Assembly (NCBI RefSeq): GCF_000971395.1
Contig: NZ_BBME01000013.1
Location: forward strand, 62,001-126,000
Direction of reading: 5' to 3'
Origin: Demequina iriomotensis
Lineage (GTDB): Bacteria > Actinomycetota > Actinomycetes > Actinomycetales > Demequinaceae
Length of the DNA stretch: 64,000 nucleotides
Below are positions 1 to 8,525 of this stretch, one piece after another; positions within the stretch are counted from its first letter, which is position 1, and each line of letters starts with the position of its first letter. The position numbers and the translations under genes are program-made. Below the pieces are notes generated by a model. That model did not search any database. It was not told where the DNA came from and saw only the letters and a program-made list of their open reading frames with translations.

Positions 1-142
1 GCGCCTGCTCCCGCGCCTGCTCCACCGCGTCGCCGACGCGGTGCTCGTGCACGCCGAGGGCGACGGCGATGCCGCCGAGGAAGCAGCAGACCGCGAACGT
101 GGTCGCGGACTGCAGGGTGAGGGGCGATCGATTCTTGCGCAC
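1..142 (-). CDS. N-terminal part of a membrane-anchored protein (partial)
   Basis: Read on the minus strand, an open frame runs off the window edge. From the GTG at 142 it begins with a short basic stretch (VRKNRSPLT), then one hydrophobic segment (about residues 14-31), then a charged start of an extracytoplasmic or coiled region (VGDAVEQAREQA). GGAG lies just upstream of this GTG. An in-frame ATG at 175 would add 11 residues but has no visible ribosome site. Only about 47 residues are visible, so no family can be named. The gene is divergent from nrdD. Confidence 0.5.
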   Translation of the reverse strand, partial: MRKNRSPLTLQSATTFAVCCFLGGIAVALGVHEHRVGDAVEQAREQA

Positions 143-175
143 AGGGCTCCAGGGTCGGGAACAAGGACAGCCCAT

Positions 176-529
176 GCCGCGTGCGCCAACGGCCCGGCCG
201 ATGGTGCACCCAGCGGCAGGGCACTCGTAAGACGATAACTTCGCTATCGAGTGACAGAACGGGCGGTTCGCGCATTTCGTTCCTGCGACCGCTTGCGTCG
301 GGGTGCCGTTCGGGTACGATGCGCGGTCGCACCAGGGATGTCATCACCCCGGGGGTATCGCAGGTCGCCGCCGTGTGATCTGCGTCTCACGATGACGGAT
401 TCGTGCGTGGAGCGACACGCCGGTGGAGGCGGACGCGCGCGGCCTCCGCGCGGAGCGTCGTCGCACGCACATGGCCCGATCCGCCGCGCGGCCACCACCG
501 CCAGGGACCTTGGACCCAGCCGCACCAGA
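176..529. other. Intergenic region upstream of nrdD without a recognised gene
   Basis: Short open frames here have no ribosome sites and overlap one another on both strands, so I call none of them. The stretch lies between two divergent genes and probably holds both promoters. A loose plus-strand promoter candidate is TTGCGT (293-298) and TACGAT (315-320), 16 bp apart. This is weak evidence. Confidence 0.4.
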
Positions 530-545
530 CCACGAGATCTAGTGT
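530..545. promoter_or_regulatory. NrdR box 1 (distal)
   Basis: CCACGAGATCTAGTGT matches the 16-bp NrdR-box pattern (ACAC-A-AT-T-GTGT type), imperfectly in the left arm. It lies 16 bp upstream of a perfect second box. Paired boxes at this spacing precede ribonucleotide reductase operons in actinobacteria and bind the ATP-cone repressor NrdR. Confidence 0.75.
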
Positions 546-561
546 TGTCGCGTTCGCTGCG

Positions 562-577
562 CCACTACATGTAGTGG
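562..577. promoter_or_regulatory. NrdR box 2 (proximal)
   Basis: CCACTACATGTAGTGG is a perfect 16-bp palindrome ending 34 bp before the nrdD start. Its centre is 32 bp (about three helical turns) from that of box 1, so both lie on the same DNA face. This predicts NrdR repression of nrdDG in response to the dATP/ATP balance. Confidence 0.85.
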
Positions 578-611
578 TGAGGCCGCCGAGGGAGAGGAAG
601 GGGAGCGGGAC

Positions 612-2846
612 ATGAGCCTGACGGAGCTGGAGGGTGCACAGCACGGTGCACGGGACGCGTTGCACGTGGTCAAGCGCGACGGACGCACGCTGCGCTTCGA
701 CGACCGGCGCATCGGCGCGGCGCTCGCGAAGGCCTTCGCGGCCGTCCATGGCGACCTCTCCGCGGGCCACGAGCAGACCGTGGACGCCCTGGTGGCGCGG
801 ATCGACGCGGAGCTCGCGGCGCGCTTCAGCGGCGAGGTGAAGATCTACGAGATCCAGAGCGTGGTGGAGCACGAGCTGCTCGAGGCGGGGGAGTACGAGG
901 TCGCCCGCGCCTACATCGACTACCGCGTCGACCGTGACATCTCGCGCAGCAAGGCGATGGACCTCAACCACTCGATCACGCGCCTGCTGAGCAAGGACTC
1001 GGCCGTGGTGCACGAGAACGCCAACAAGGACGCCGAGGTCTACAACACGCAGCGCGACCTCACCGCGGGCATGGTCGGCAAGGCCATCGGCCTGCGGATG
1101 CTCCCGGCGCACGTGGCGAACGCCCACCAGAAGGGCGACCTGCACTACCACGACCTCGACTACCACCCCTATGCGCCGATGACGAACTGCTGCCTCATCG
1201 ACTTCCGCACGATGCTGTCGACCGGCTTCCGGATCGGCAACGCCCAGGTGGAGCCGCCGCGGTCGATCCAGACGGCGACGGCGCAGATCTCCCAGATCAT
1301 CGCGAACGTCTCGTCCAGCCAGTACGGCGGCTGCACCGTCAACCGCATCGACGAGCTGCTCGCGCCGTACGCCGCGCTCAACCGCGCGAAGCACGAGTCC
1401 GAGGCGGCGGAGTGGATCGAGGACCCCGCGCGGCGTGAGGCCTACGTGCGCGAGCGCACGCGCAAGGACATCTACGACGCGATGCAGTCCCTCGAGTACG
1501 AGATCAACACGCTCTTCACGTCGAACGGCCAGACCCCGTTCACCTCGATCGGCTTCGGCCTGGGCACTGGCTGGTACGAGCGCGAGATCCAGAAGGCGAT
1601 CCTGCAGATCCGCATCCGCGGGCTCGGCCGCGAGGGACGCACCGCGATCTTCCCCAAGCTGCTGTTCACGGTGAAGCGCGGCCTCAACCTTCGTGAGGAC
1701 GATCCGAACTACGACGTGAAGCAGCTCGCGCTCGAATGCGCGACCAAGCGCATGTACCCGGACGTCCTCAGCTACGACAAGATCGTCGAGATCACCGGGT
1801 CCTTCAAGGCGCCGATGGGCTGCCGCTCCTTCCTCCAGGGATGGGAGGACGCGGACGGCGAGGACGTGGTCGAGGGCCGGATGAACCTCGGCGTCGTCAC
1901 GCTCAACCTGCCGCGCATCGCGCTCGAGTCCGCGGGCGACCAAGGCGTGTTCTGGCGGCTCCTCGGCGAGCGGCTCGAGACGATGCACGATGCGCTCGCT
2001 TTCCGCATCGAGCGGTGCAAGGAGGCCGTGCCGGGCAACGCGCCGATCCTCTACGTGCATGGCGCGTTCGGCAAGCGGCTGGGTCCCGCCGAGGACGTCG
2101 ACACGCTCTTCCGCGACGGCCGTGCCACGGTGTCGCTCGGCTACATCGGGCTCTACGAGGTCGCAGCCGCCTTCTACGGCGGCGCGTGGGAGTCGAACCC
2201 GGAGGCCAAGGAGCTGACGTTGCGCGTGCTCCGTACGCTGCGCGACCGCGCGGCGGCATGGAAGGCCGCGAGCGGCTATCACGTCAGCGTGTACTCGACG
2301 CCGTCGGAGAGCCTCACGGACAGGTTCTGCCGCCTCGACAAGGAGCGCTTCGGCTCCGTGCCGGACATCACCGACAAGGACTACTACACGAACAGCTTCC
2401 ACTACGACGTGCGCAAGAACCCGACGCCGTTCGAGAAGCTCGACTTCGAGGCCGAGTACGCGCCCCTCACCTCGGGCGGGTTCATCCACTACTGCGAGTA
2501 CCCGGTCCTCCAGCAGAACCCCAAGGCGCTCGAGGCGGTGTGGGACTACGCCTACGACCGCGTCGGCTACCTGGGCACCAACACGCCCATCGACCGCTGC
2601 TTCGCGTGCGGCTACGCGGGCGACTTCGACCCGACGGCGCGGGGCTTCGCCTGCCCCGCGTGCGGCAACGAGGACCCGCGCACGTGCGACGTGGTCAAGC
2701 GCACGTGCGGTTACCTGGGCAACCCGCAGCAGCGGCCGATGGTGCACGGCCGCCACCAGGAGATCGCGGCCCGCGTCAAGCACCTCCCGGGCGACGTGCG
2801 GGTGCCGCCCGCGCTGGTCGACAGGCTCACCATCCCCGAGGCGTGA
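612..2846 (+). CDS. nrdD: Anaerobic (class III) ribonucleoside-triphosphate reductase
   Basis: Oxygen-sensitive glycyl-radical enzyme that reduces NTPs to dNTPs in the cytoplasm. At 744 residues it has the usual family length. Residues about 18-110 form an ATP cone (VVKRDGRTLRFD), the allosteric site. The catalytic barrel follows. Near the C terminus two CxxC pairs (around 663-666 and 681-684) form the zinc site. The motif RTCGYLG carries the glycine (about 700) that becomes the radical. The start has a purine-rich ribosome site (GGAGAGGAAGGGG) a few bases upstream. It is followed after 5 bp by its activase nrdG, and two NrdR boxes precede it. Identification is firm. It implies growth or survival without oxygen. 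Confidence 0.97.
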   Translation: MSLTELEGAQHGARDALHVVKRDGRTLRFDDRRIGAALAKAFAAVHGDLSAGHEQTVDALVARIDAELAARFSGEVKIYEIQSVVEHELLEAGEYEVARAYIDYRVDRDISRSKAMDLNHSITRLLSKDSAVVHENANKDAEVYNTQRDLTAGMVGKAIGLRMLPAHVANAHQKGDLHYHDLDYHPYAPMTNCCLIDFRTMLSTGFRIGNAQVEPPRSIQTATAQISQIIANVSSSQYGGCTVNRIDELLAPYAALNRAKHESEAAEWIEDPARREAYVRERTRKDIYDAMQSLEYEINTLFTSNGQTPFTSIGFGLGTGWYEREIQKAILQIRIRGLGREGRTAIFPKLLFTVKRGLNLREDDPNYDVKQLALECATKRMYPDVLSYDKIVEITGSFKAPMGCRSFLQGWEDADGEDVVEGRMNLGVVTLNLPRIALESAGDQGVFWRLLGERLETMHDALAFRIERCKEAVPGNAPILYVHGAFGKRLGPAEDVDTLFRDGRATVSLGYIGLYEVAAAFYGGAWESNPEAKELTLRVLRTLRDRAAAWKAASGYHVSVYSTPSESLTDRFCRLDKERFGSVPDITDKDYYTNSFHYDVRKNPTPFEKLDFEAEYAPLTSGGFIHYCEYPVLQQNPKALEAVWDYAYDRVGYLGTNTPIDRCFACGYAGDFDPTARGFACPACGNEDPRTCDVVKRTCGYLGNPQQRPMVHGRHQEIAARVKHLPGDVRVPPALVDRLTIPEA

Positions 2847-2851
2847 GGACG

Positions 2852-3415
2852 ATGCATCGGGCACCCGTGCGCTCGTCCTGGCGCTCGGAGAAGGTGAGCC
2901 AGGGCTTCGTCGCCGACTACAAGCCGTTCTCCTTCGTCGACGGCGAGGGCGTGCGCTGCAGCCTCTACGTCTCAGGTTGCCTGTTCGCCTGCGACGGCTG
3001 CTTCAACGAGGACGCGTGGAGCTTCCGTTGCGGGGAGCGGTACACGCCGGAGCTCGAGGAGCGCATCCTCGCCGACCTCGCCCATCCCGCGGTCCAGGGG
3101 CTGTCGCTGCTCGGGGGCGAGCCGTTCCTCAACACGGGCACGTGCCTGGCCGTGGTCCGGCGGCTGCGGGCCGCGCTCCCGGACAAGGACGTGTGGTGCT
3201 GGACCGGCTACACGCTCGAGGAGCTGCTCGACGAGTCCGACGACAAGCGCGCCCTGCTCGCGCAGGTCGACGTGCTGGTCGACGGCCCCTTCGACCTCTC
3301 CCGGCGCGACCTCACGCTCGCGTTCCGCGGCAGCGCGAACCAGCGGGTCCTCGACGTCCCCGCCTCGCTCGCTGCCCGCGCCGCGGTGGCCTGGTCCGGG
3401 TTGTACCGGAACTGA
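2852..3415 (+). CDS. nrdG: Anaerobic ribonucleotide reductase activating protein (radical SAM)
   Basis: Radical SAM activase that installs the glycyl radical on NrdD using S-adenosylmethionine and a 4Fe-4S cluster. The 187-residue protein carries the cluster motif C43-x3-C47-x2-C50 (SGCLFACDGC) and the GGEPF SAM-binding motif near residue 90. I chose the ATG at 2852, 5 bp after nrdD, because the open frame upstream lies inside nrdD in another frame. A later in-frame GTG (2868) is possible. Co-transcription with nrdD is implied by the spacing. Confidence 0.95.
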   Translation: MHRAPVRSSWRSEKVSQGFVADYKPFSFVDGEGVRCSLYVSGCLFACDGCFNEDAWSFRCGERYTPELEERILADLAHPAVQGLSLLGGEPFLNTGTCLAVVRRLRAALPDKDVWCWTGYTLEELLDESDDKRALLAQVDVLVDGPFDLSRRDLTLAFRGSANQRVLDVPASLAARAAVAWSGLYRN

Positions 3416-3547
3416 GGCCTCACGCGCCGACCCGGTGCATGACGCCCACCCGTCCTCCGCGAATTCATGCACGAGGCGACACGGTGGTGCTGCACTCGCA
3501 TCGCACGCCAGTCGCGTGCACGCCTCGACGCGGGCGCTCCGGGGCGC

Positions 3548-3574
3548 GCGGGCGCTCCCGTAGCTCGCGCCCGC
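3548..3574. terminator. Possible hairpin between convergent nrdG and glutaminase genes
   Basis: An 8-bp inverted repeat, GCGGGCGC and GCGCCCGC, is separated by 11 bases in the gap between two convergent genes. There is no T-tract, so termination is an inference. The same gap carries GTGCATGA (3436, 3585) and its complement TCATGCAC (3465). Confidence 0.35.
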
Positions 3575-3614
3575 GTCGCATCGTGCATGAAAACGCGGAG
3601 CGTGGCGGTGGGAC

Positions 3615-4511
3615 CTAGGCCGGTCCCTCCGCGAGCCACGGCGCCATCGCCGTCGCGACCGCCTGAGCGCGCAGGGGGTTGCCCAGCCCGTCCAGGCCGG
3701 GGGAGTAGGCGGCGAGCGCGCCGATGCCTGGCGCGACCATGACGAGCCCGCCCGCGATGCCGCTCTTCGCCGGCAGCCCGCCGCCGGCCGCCCATGCACC
3801 GCTGGCCTCGTACAGTCCCGCGAGCGCCATCGCGTCGACCGCGAGCCGCGCGGCCTCGGCGCTCACCACGCGCCCGCCGTCGACCGGGTCGACGCCGCCG
3901 TGCGCGAGCACCGCTCCCATGCGCGCGAGGTCCGCGATCGACACCCCCACGCACGACTGCAGCGTGTAGAGGCGCAGCGCCTCCTCGAGCCCCGCGCCCA
4001 GGAGCCCCCGCTCGGCCAGCAGCGAGGCCAGCAGCCGGTTGCGCTCGTTGGTGGCCTGGATCGCGGAGACCATGACGGCGTCGGCGCCGAGCTCGCGGCC
4101 GGCGAAGCGCGACAGCCCGTCGCGGATCATCGGCTCCGTGAGCAGGCTCGCGACGGTGATCGCGCCGGGGTTCACCATGGGGTTGGTGCGGCCGCCGGGC
4201 CTGCCGGTGATGGCCGCAGGGTCGTTGAAGGGCAGGCCCGTCGCCTCGAGACCCGTGAGCGCGAGCACGCTGTCGGCGCCATGCGCGTCGACCGCGAGCG
4301 CCAGGGTGAAGGGCTTTGCCACGCTCATGAGGATGAAGCGCGCACCCACGTGCCCGGCGACTGCCGCCTCCCCGGTCAGCGGGTGCACCGCGGCGGCGAG
4401 CAGCACGGGATCGACCGCGGCGAGCGCGGGGTAGACCTCGGTGACGCGCCCAGCGGGCCCGAGCCGCGCATCGTCCACCGCCGCGGCGAGGACGGTGCGC
4501 ATCCCGGTCAC
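3615..4511 (-). CDS. glsA: Glutaminase
   Basis: Hydrolyses L-glutamine to glutamate and ammonia. The fold is of the serine beta-lactamase/penicillin-binding type. The catalytic S-x-x-K is visible as S63-V-A-K66 (FILMSVAKPF), followed by the family blocks GRTNPMVNPGAI and SAIQATNERNR. The length of 298 residues fits the family. The GTG at 4511 overlaps the upstream fadD stop as GTGA and has GGAG 10 bases upstream. An ATG three codons later (4502) is an alternative. The overlap suggests translational coupling to fadD, although the two reactions have no obvious metabolic link. Confidence 0.93.
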   Translation of the reverse strand: MTGMRTVLAAAVDDARLGPAGRVTEVYPALAAVDPVLLAAAVHPLTGEAAVAGHVGARFILMSVAKPFTLALAVDAHGADSVLALTGLEATGLPFNDPAAITGRPGGRTNPMVNPGAITVASLLTEPMIRDGLSRFAGRELGADAVMVSAIQATNERNRLLASLLAERGLLGAGLEEALRLYTLQSCVGVSIADLARMGAVLAHGGVDPVDGGRVVSAEAARLAVDAMALAGLYEASGAWAAGGGLPAKSGIAGGLVMVAPGIGALAAYSPGLDGLGNPLRAQAVATAMAPWLAEGPA

Positions 4512-6247
4512 GAGGCGGGGGACTCCGTCGCCCGGGAGGCCTCGAGCTCGCGGAGCTCGCGGCGCAGCACCTTGCCGACGTTGTTCTTGGGCAGCGTGTC
4601 GATGAACTCGATCTCGCGCGGGCGCTTGTAGCCGGTCAGCCGCTCCTTGAGGAACACGCGCAGGTCGTGCTCCGAGAGGGACTCGTCGCGACGCACCACG
4701 AAGAGCTTGGGCACCTCGCCCGAGTGCTCGTTGGGGATCGGGATCGCGCCGGCCTCGACCACCAGCGGGTGGAGCATCGCGGCGTCCTCGATCTCGCCGG
4801 GGTAGACGTTGAAGCCGCCGCAGACGATGATCTCCTTCTTGCGGTCGACGATGCGGAAGAAGCCGTCCTCGTCCTCGATCGCGATGTCGCCCGTGAGCAG
4901 CCAGCCGTCCTCGGTGATGACGCGCGCGGTCTCGTCGGGGTTGTTCCAGTAGCCCTGCATCACCTGCGGGCCCCGCACGGCGAGCTCGCCGCGCTCGCCG
5001 AGCGGCAGCGGGTTGGCCTCGTCGTCCACGATGCGCACGTCGGTGCTCGGCAGGGGCACGCCGATCGTGCCGATCCGAGGCGGCATGTGCGTCGGGTTGA
5101 CGCTCACCACCGGCGAGGCCTCGGTGAGCCCATAGCCCTCGGTGATGTCGTGCCCCGTGACCTTCTTCCACCGGTCCGAGACCGACGAGCGCACCGCCAT
5201 GCCGCCGCCGACCGTGAGCTTGAGGCGGTCGAAGTCGATCGAGGCGAAGCCCGTGGCGTCGAGGAGCGCGCCCGCGAGCGTGCTTACCAGGATGAGCCCG
5301 TCGGGCTTGGACGCGTCGAGCGTCTTGACGAAGCCCGGGAGGTCGCGCGGGTTGGTGATGAGGACGTTGTGCGAGCCGAAGCGGAAGAAGCCGATGCAGT
5401 TCACCGTGAGCGAGAACACGTGATAGAGCGGGAGCGCCGCGATGATGACGGACTGGCGCTCCTCTCCGAGCGTGTTGCGGATCTGCGCCATGAACTGCTC
5501 CTGGTTCGCCAGGAGGTTGCCGTGCGTGAGGACGGCCGCCTTGGCGCCGCCCGTGGTGCCGCCGGTGTACTGGAGGAACGCGACATCGTCCTGCGTGAGC
5601 TCGGGGGCGACGAAGGGCTTGCCCTTGCCCCGCGCGAGCGCCGCGCGATAGGAGATCGCGTCCGGCAGGTCGTAGTCGGGCACCATCTTCTTGATCTTGG
5701 CGGCGACGAAGTTCACGATGCTGCGCTTGGGCTGCGGCAGCAGGTCACCTGCTTGCGTCACGATCACGTGCTCGATGCTGGTCGCGCCGCGGATGCCGGC
5801 CACCTTGTCGGCGAAGTTGGCCATCACCACGATGGCGCGCGGCTTGGCGTCGCGGAACACGCCCTCCATCTCGCGCGCGGTGTAGAGCGGGTTCGCGTTG
5901 ACCACGATGAGGCCGGCGCGCAGCGCGCCGTAGAGGGCCACGGGGTACTGCAGCAGGTTCGGCATCTGGATGACGATGCGGTCGCCCTTGGCAAGCCCGA
6001 GGTCCTGCTGCAGGAACGTCGCGAAGCGCGTCGCCAGCGCATCGACCTCGCGGAACGTCAGCGTCCCGCCGAGGTTCGAGAACGCCACCTTGTCCCCATG
6101 GATCCGTGCCGCGTTCGCGACCATCTCTCCGAGCGAGCGGTCCGGCACGGGGGCGATGGCGTGGGGCACGCCGGGGCCGTAGTACTGGTACCAGGGACGG
6201 TCCTCGCCGCCGACGGGGTCGAGGGCGGTGGGGGCGTGGGGGGACAT
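4508..6247 (-). CDS. fadD: Long-chain fatty-acid--CoA ligase (AMP-forming)
   Basis: Activates fatty acids to acyl-CoA through an acyl-adenylate, using ATP and CoA, and so feeds the beta-oxidation genes just upstream. The 579-residue protein has the AMP-binding P-loop (YTGGTTGGAK, about 226-235), the YGLTEASPV block in the middle, GDIAIEDEDGFF with RKKEI near 450-470, and the C-terminal lysine region (KNNVGKVLRREL). All are typical of FadD. It starts with ATG behind GAGG and ends overlapping glsA by 4 bp. A perfect palindrome (6282-6297) about 35 bp upstream is a probable repressor site. Chain-length preference cannot be read from sequence. Confidence 0.93.
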   Translation of the reverse strand: MSPHAPTALDPVGGEDRPWYQYYGPGVPHAIAPVPDRSLGEMVANAARIHGDKVAFSNLGGTLTFREVDALATRFATFLQQDLGLAKGDRIVIQMPNLLQYPVALYGALRAGLIVVNANPLYTAREMEGVFRDAKPRAIVVMANFADKVAGIRGATSIEHVIVTQAGDLLPQPKRSIVNFVAAKIKKMVPDYDLPDAISYRAALARGKGKPFVAPELTQDDVAFLQYTGGTTGGAKAAVLTHGNLLANQEQFMAQIRNTLGEERQSVIIAALPLYHVFSLTVNCIGFFRFGSHNVLITNPRDLPGFVKTLDASKPDGLILVSTLAGALLDATGFASIDFDRLKLTVGGGMAVRSSVSDRWKKVTGHDITEGYGLTEASPVVSVNPTHMPPRIGTIGVPLPSTDVRIVDDEANPLPLGERGELAVRGPQVMQGYWNNPDETARVITEDGWLLTGDIAIEDEDGFFRIVDRKKEIIVCGGFNVYPGEIEDAAMLHPLVVEAGAIPIPNEHSGEVPKLFVVRRDESLSEHDLRVFLKERLTGYKRPREIEFIDTLPKNNVGKVLRRELRELEASRATESPAS

Positions 6248-6281
6248 ATCGTCACATCCTCATCGATGGGCGGAAGCTGAT

Positions 6282-6297
6282 GGGAACGATTGTTCCC
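6282..6297. promoter_or_regulatory. Operator-like palindrome upstream of fadD
   Basis: GGGAAC-GATT-GTTCCC is a perfect 16-bp inverted repeat in the 71-bp gap between the dehydratase stop and the fadD start. Its size and form fit a TetR-family operator. It differs from the TACCG-N-CGGTA sites beside the local tetR, so another regulator may bind it. Confidence 0.6.
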
Positions 6298-6318
6298 TGT
6301 CCCGGAGGGTGCGCGCGA

Positions 6319-7176
6319 CTACGACGCGCTGCGCACGCTCATGAGCAGGTGCGGCTTGAGGCCGTCGCGCGTGGTGACCGCGCAGTCGAACCCGCCGGGA
6401 GCGGGGGTGGCGCCGAAGCCCACGGTGGCGGGCAGCAGCACGGGCTTGACGAACGCGACCTCGGCGGTGTGGGCGGGCCCCACGCGGCCCTCGAGCGCCG
6501 CCATGGCGCGCGCGTGTGTCCACATGCCGTGGATGATCGGGCGTGCGAAGCCGAACGCCTTCGCGGCGACCCTGCTCGTATGGATGGGGTTGGGGTCCTG
6601 CGACACCGCGCGGTAGCGCCGCCCCAGATCCGGGGCCAGGCGCCAGAGCGCGAGGGGCGATCCCGGCGAGTAGGGCTCGCGCGCGACGCCGGAGGGCTCT
6701 CCCGGCACCCGCATGCCGGCGACCAGGTACGTGCTCACGCCCTCCCAGACGGTCTCGCCGTCGACCTGCGCCCTGCCGACCAGGTCGAGCATCGCCCCGC
6801 GCGTGTGCGGGCGCAGGCCCTCCGCGCGCACCTCGAGGGTGAGCGGCTCGGCGGAGGTGACGGCCCGGTGCATCGTCATCGCGTTCGAGGCATGCACGGC
6901 GCCCACGAGGCGCACCGAGGAGCGACGATCGCCCAGGAGGCTCACGTGCAGCGGGAACGTGAGCACGTGGATCCACGTCGCGGGCACCGCGTCGCGCAGC
7001 GTGTAGCCGCACACCCGGGAATACGCCGCGAGCCTGTCGAGGTCCTGGCGCACGCCCTCGACGCGCACCGCGTGCGCGGGGATGCGGGCCTCGCCCGGGC
7101 GGCTGGGGACCAAGGCGCGCGCGAACGCGACGCCCATCGGCGGCAGCGCGTCGAGCACCTCGACGTCGAGCGACAT
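6319..7176 (-). CDS. MaoC-type (R)-3-hydroxyacyl dehydratase, HtdX-like
   Basis: Double hot-dog protein of 285 residues, expected to hydrate or dehydrate enoyl/3-hydroxyacyl thioesters. The C-terminal hot dog carries the hydratase-2 motif SQDPNPIH with the catalytic Asp and His at about 194 and 199. The following FGFARPIIHG is also typical. It overlaps the reductase gene by one base (TGATG), so the two are translationally coupled. The order dehydratase, FabG4-type reductase, thiolase matches Rv0241c-Rv0242c-Rv0243 of Mycobacterium tuberculosis, where the first gene is htdX. Substrate is inferred from this context only. Confidence 0.88.
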   Translation of the reverse strand: MSLDVEVLDALPPMGVAFARALVPSRPGEARIPAHAVRVEGVRQDLDRLAAYSRVCGYTLRDAVPATWIHVLTFPLHVSLLGDRRSSVRLVGAVHASNAMTMHRAVTSAEPLTLEVRAEGLRPHTRGAMLDLVGRAQVDGETVWEGVSTYLVAGMRVPGEPSGVAREPYSPGSPLALWRLAPDLGRRYRAVSQDPNPIHTSRVAAKAFGFARPIIHGMWTHARAMAALEGRVGPAHTAEVAFVKPVLLPATVGFGATPAPGGFDCAVTTRDGLKPHLLMSVRSAS

Positions 7177-8525
7177 CAGGCGCCCACGAGGTTCTGCCCG
7201 CACACGCGGATCACCTGCCCCGTAACCCCCTGCGACGCGGGATCGACGAGGTAGCCGATGGTCTCCGCCACGTCGACGGGGCTCCCGCCCTGGCTCAGGC
7301 TGTTGGAGCGGCGGAAGACCTCGCGCTGGACGAACGGGATCCGCGCGGTCATGTCGGTCTCGATGAAGCCGGGCGCCACGGCGTTGGCGGTGATCCCGCG
7401 GGCGGCGAGATCGGGGGCCATCGAGATGACCAGGCCGGCCACCCCGGCCTTCGAGGCGGCGTAGTTGGTCTGCCCCTTGTTCCCGGCGAGCCCCGACGTG
7501 GAGGCGACGCCGACGATGCGTCCCTGGTCGGCCATGCCGCCCTCGGTTGCGGGGTCGAGCAGCACGTCGTTGATGCGCATCTGCGCGGCGAGGTTGACGT
7601 CGACCACGGATCCCCAGCGCGCGGCGTCCGTGTTGACCAGTATCTTGTCCCTGGTGATGCCGGCGTTGTGCACCATCGCGTGGATCCGGGCGCCGCGCGC
7701 GGCGACGTGCGCGGCGATGCGTGCCCCAGCATCGTCCGCCGTGATGTCGAGCTGCAGGGCGGTGCCGCCTACCTCGTTCGCGACCGCCGCGAGGCCCTCG
7801 CCCGCCGCGGGGACGTCGACGGCCACGATGACGGCTCCGTCGCGCGCGAGGGTGCGGACGATCGCGGCGCCGATGCCGCGGGCGGCGCCGGTGACGACGC
7901 ACACGCGTCCGTCGAGCGGGCGCGCGTCGAGGGCCGCGGCCGCGACGGCCGCGGGGCGCACGTGCCACGCCTGACCATCGACGAACGCGCTGCGCCCCTG
8001 GAGGACGAAGCCGAGCGTCGACACCAGGTCGCCCGGCGTCGCGCCCTCGTGCGCGTACACGAGCGTCGACGTCGCGCCGCCGCGGAGCTCCTTCGCGACC
8101 GTCCGGTTGATGCCGTCGAGCGCGCGGGCCACCGCATCGGCCTCCCAGCCGCCGCCGCCGCCGGGCCTCGCCACCACCACGATGCGACCCGCACGCTCGA
8201 TGCCGCGCACCGCGGGCCTGAGGACCGCGCGAAGGCCCTCGAGCTCCGACACGGTGCGGGCGTCGGTGGCGTCGACCACCAGCGCGCCGATGCGGTCCCC
8301 GTAGCCGGGAGCCTCGTCGCCGTCGTCGACCACGGGGGATTCGTGCGCGCGTCCCAGCAGCGCGAGCGTCTCGGCGACCAGCGTCGACGGCCCGAGCGGA
8401 GCGAGCACGATGGCGCCCTGAGGGAAGGTCCGGCCGCGGCGCAGGCGCGGCGGCTCCGCGAGGCCCGCCTTCGCGGCGACCTTGCGTCCGACGGGGGAGT
8501 AGAAGGCCTTCTCGAGCGCGCTCAT
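7176..8525 (-). CDS. fabG4: High-molecular-weight 3-oxoacyl reductase, FabG4-like (SDR family)
   Basis: NAD(P)H-dependent reductase of 3-oxoacyl thioesters. At 449 residues it is nearly twice the normal FabG length. Residues 1-200 form an N-terminal pseudo-Rossmann domain. The C-terminal half is a full short-chain dehydrogenase with VVTGAARGIG (about 205-214), the catalytic serine in VASTSG, and Y-x3-K in TNYAASKAG (about 356-360). It ends with the conserved GQVIRVCGQNLVGA tail. The ATG at 8525 overlaps the thiolase stop by one base. A longer upstream frame is the thiolase in another phase. Orthology to FabG4 is inferred from length and neighbours. Confidence 0.9.
   Translation of the reverse strand: MSALEKAFYSPVGRKVAAKAGLAEPPRLRRGRTFPQGAIVLAPLGPSTLVAETLALLGRAHESPVVDDGDEAPGYGDRIGALVVDATDARTVSELEGLRAVLRPAVRGIERAGRIVVVARPGGGGGWEADAVARALDGINRTVAKELRGGATSTLVYAHEGATPGDLVSTLGFVLQGRSAFVDGQAWHVRPAAVAAAALDARPLDGRVCVVTGAARGIGAAIVRTLARDGAVIVAVDVPAAGEGLAAVANEVGGTALQLDITADDAGARIAAHVAARGARIHAMVHNAGITRDKILVNTDAARWGSVVDVNLAAQMRINDVLLDPATEGGMADQGRIVGVASTSGLAGNKGQTNYAASKAGVAGLVISMAPDLAARGITANAVAPGFIETDMTARIPFVQREVFRRSNSLSQGGSPVDVAETIGYLVDPASQGVTGQVIRVCGQNLVGA

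Noticed and set aside
387..2864. 825-codon minus-strand open frame opposite nrdD
   Set aside because: It mirrors nrdD, lacks a ribosome site and a family pattern, and has the low-complexity Arg/Ala/Val composition of GC-rich antisense frames.
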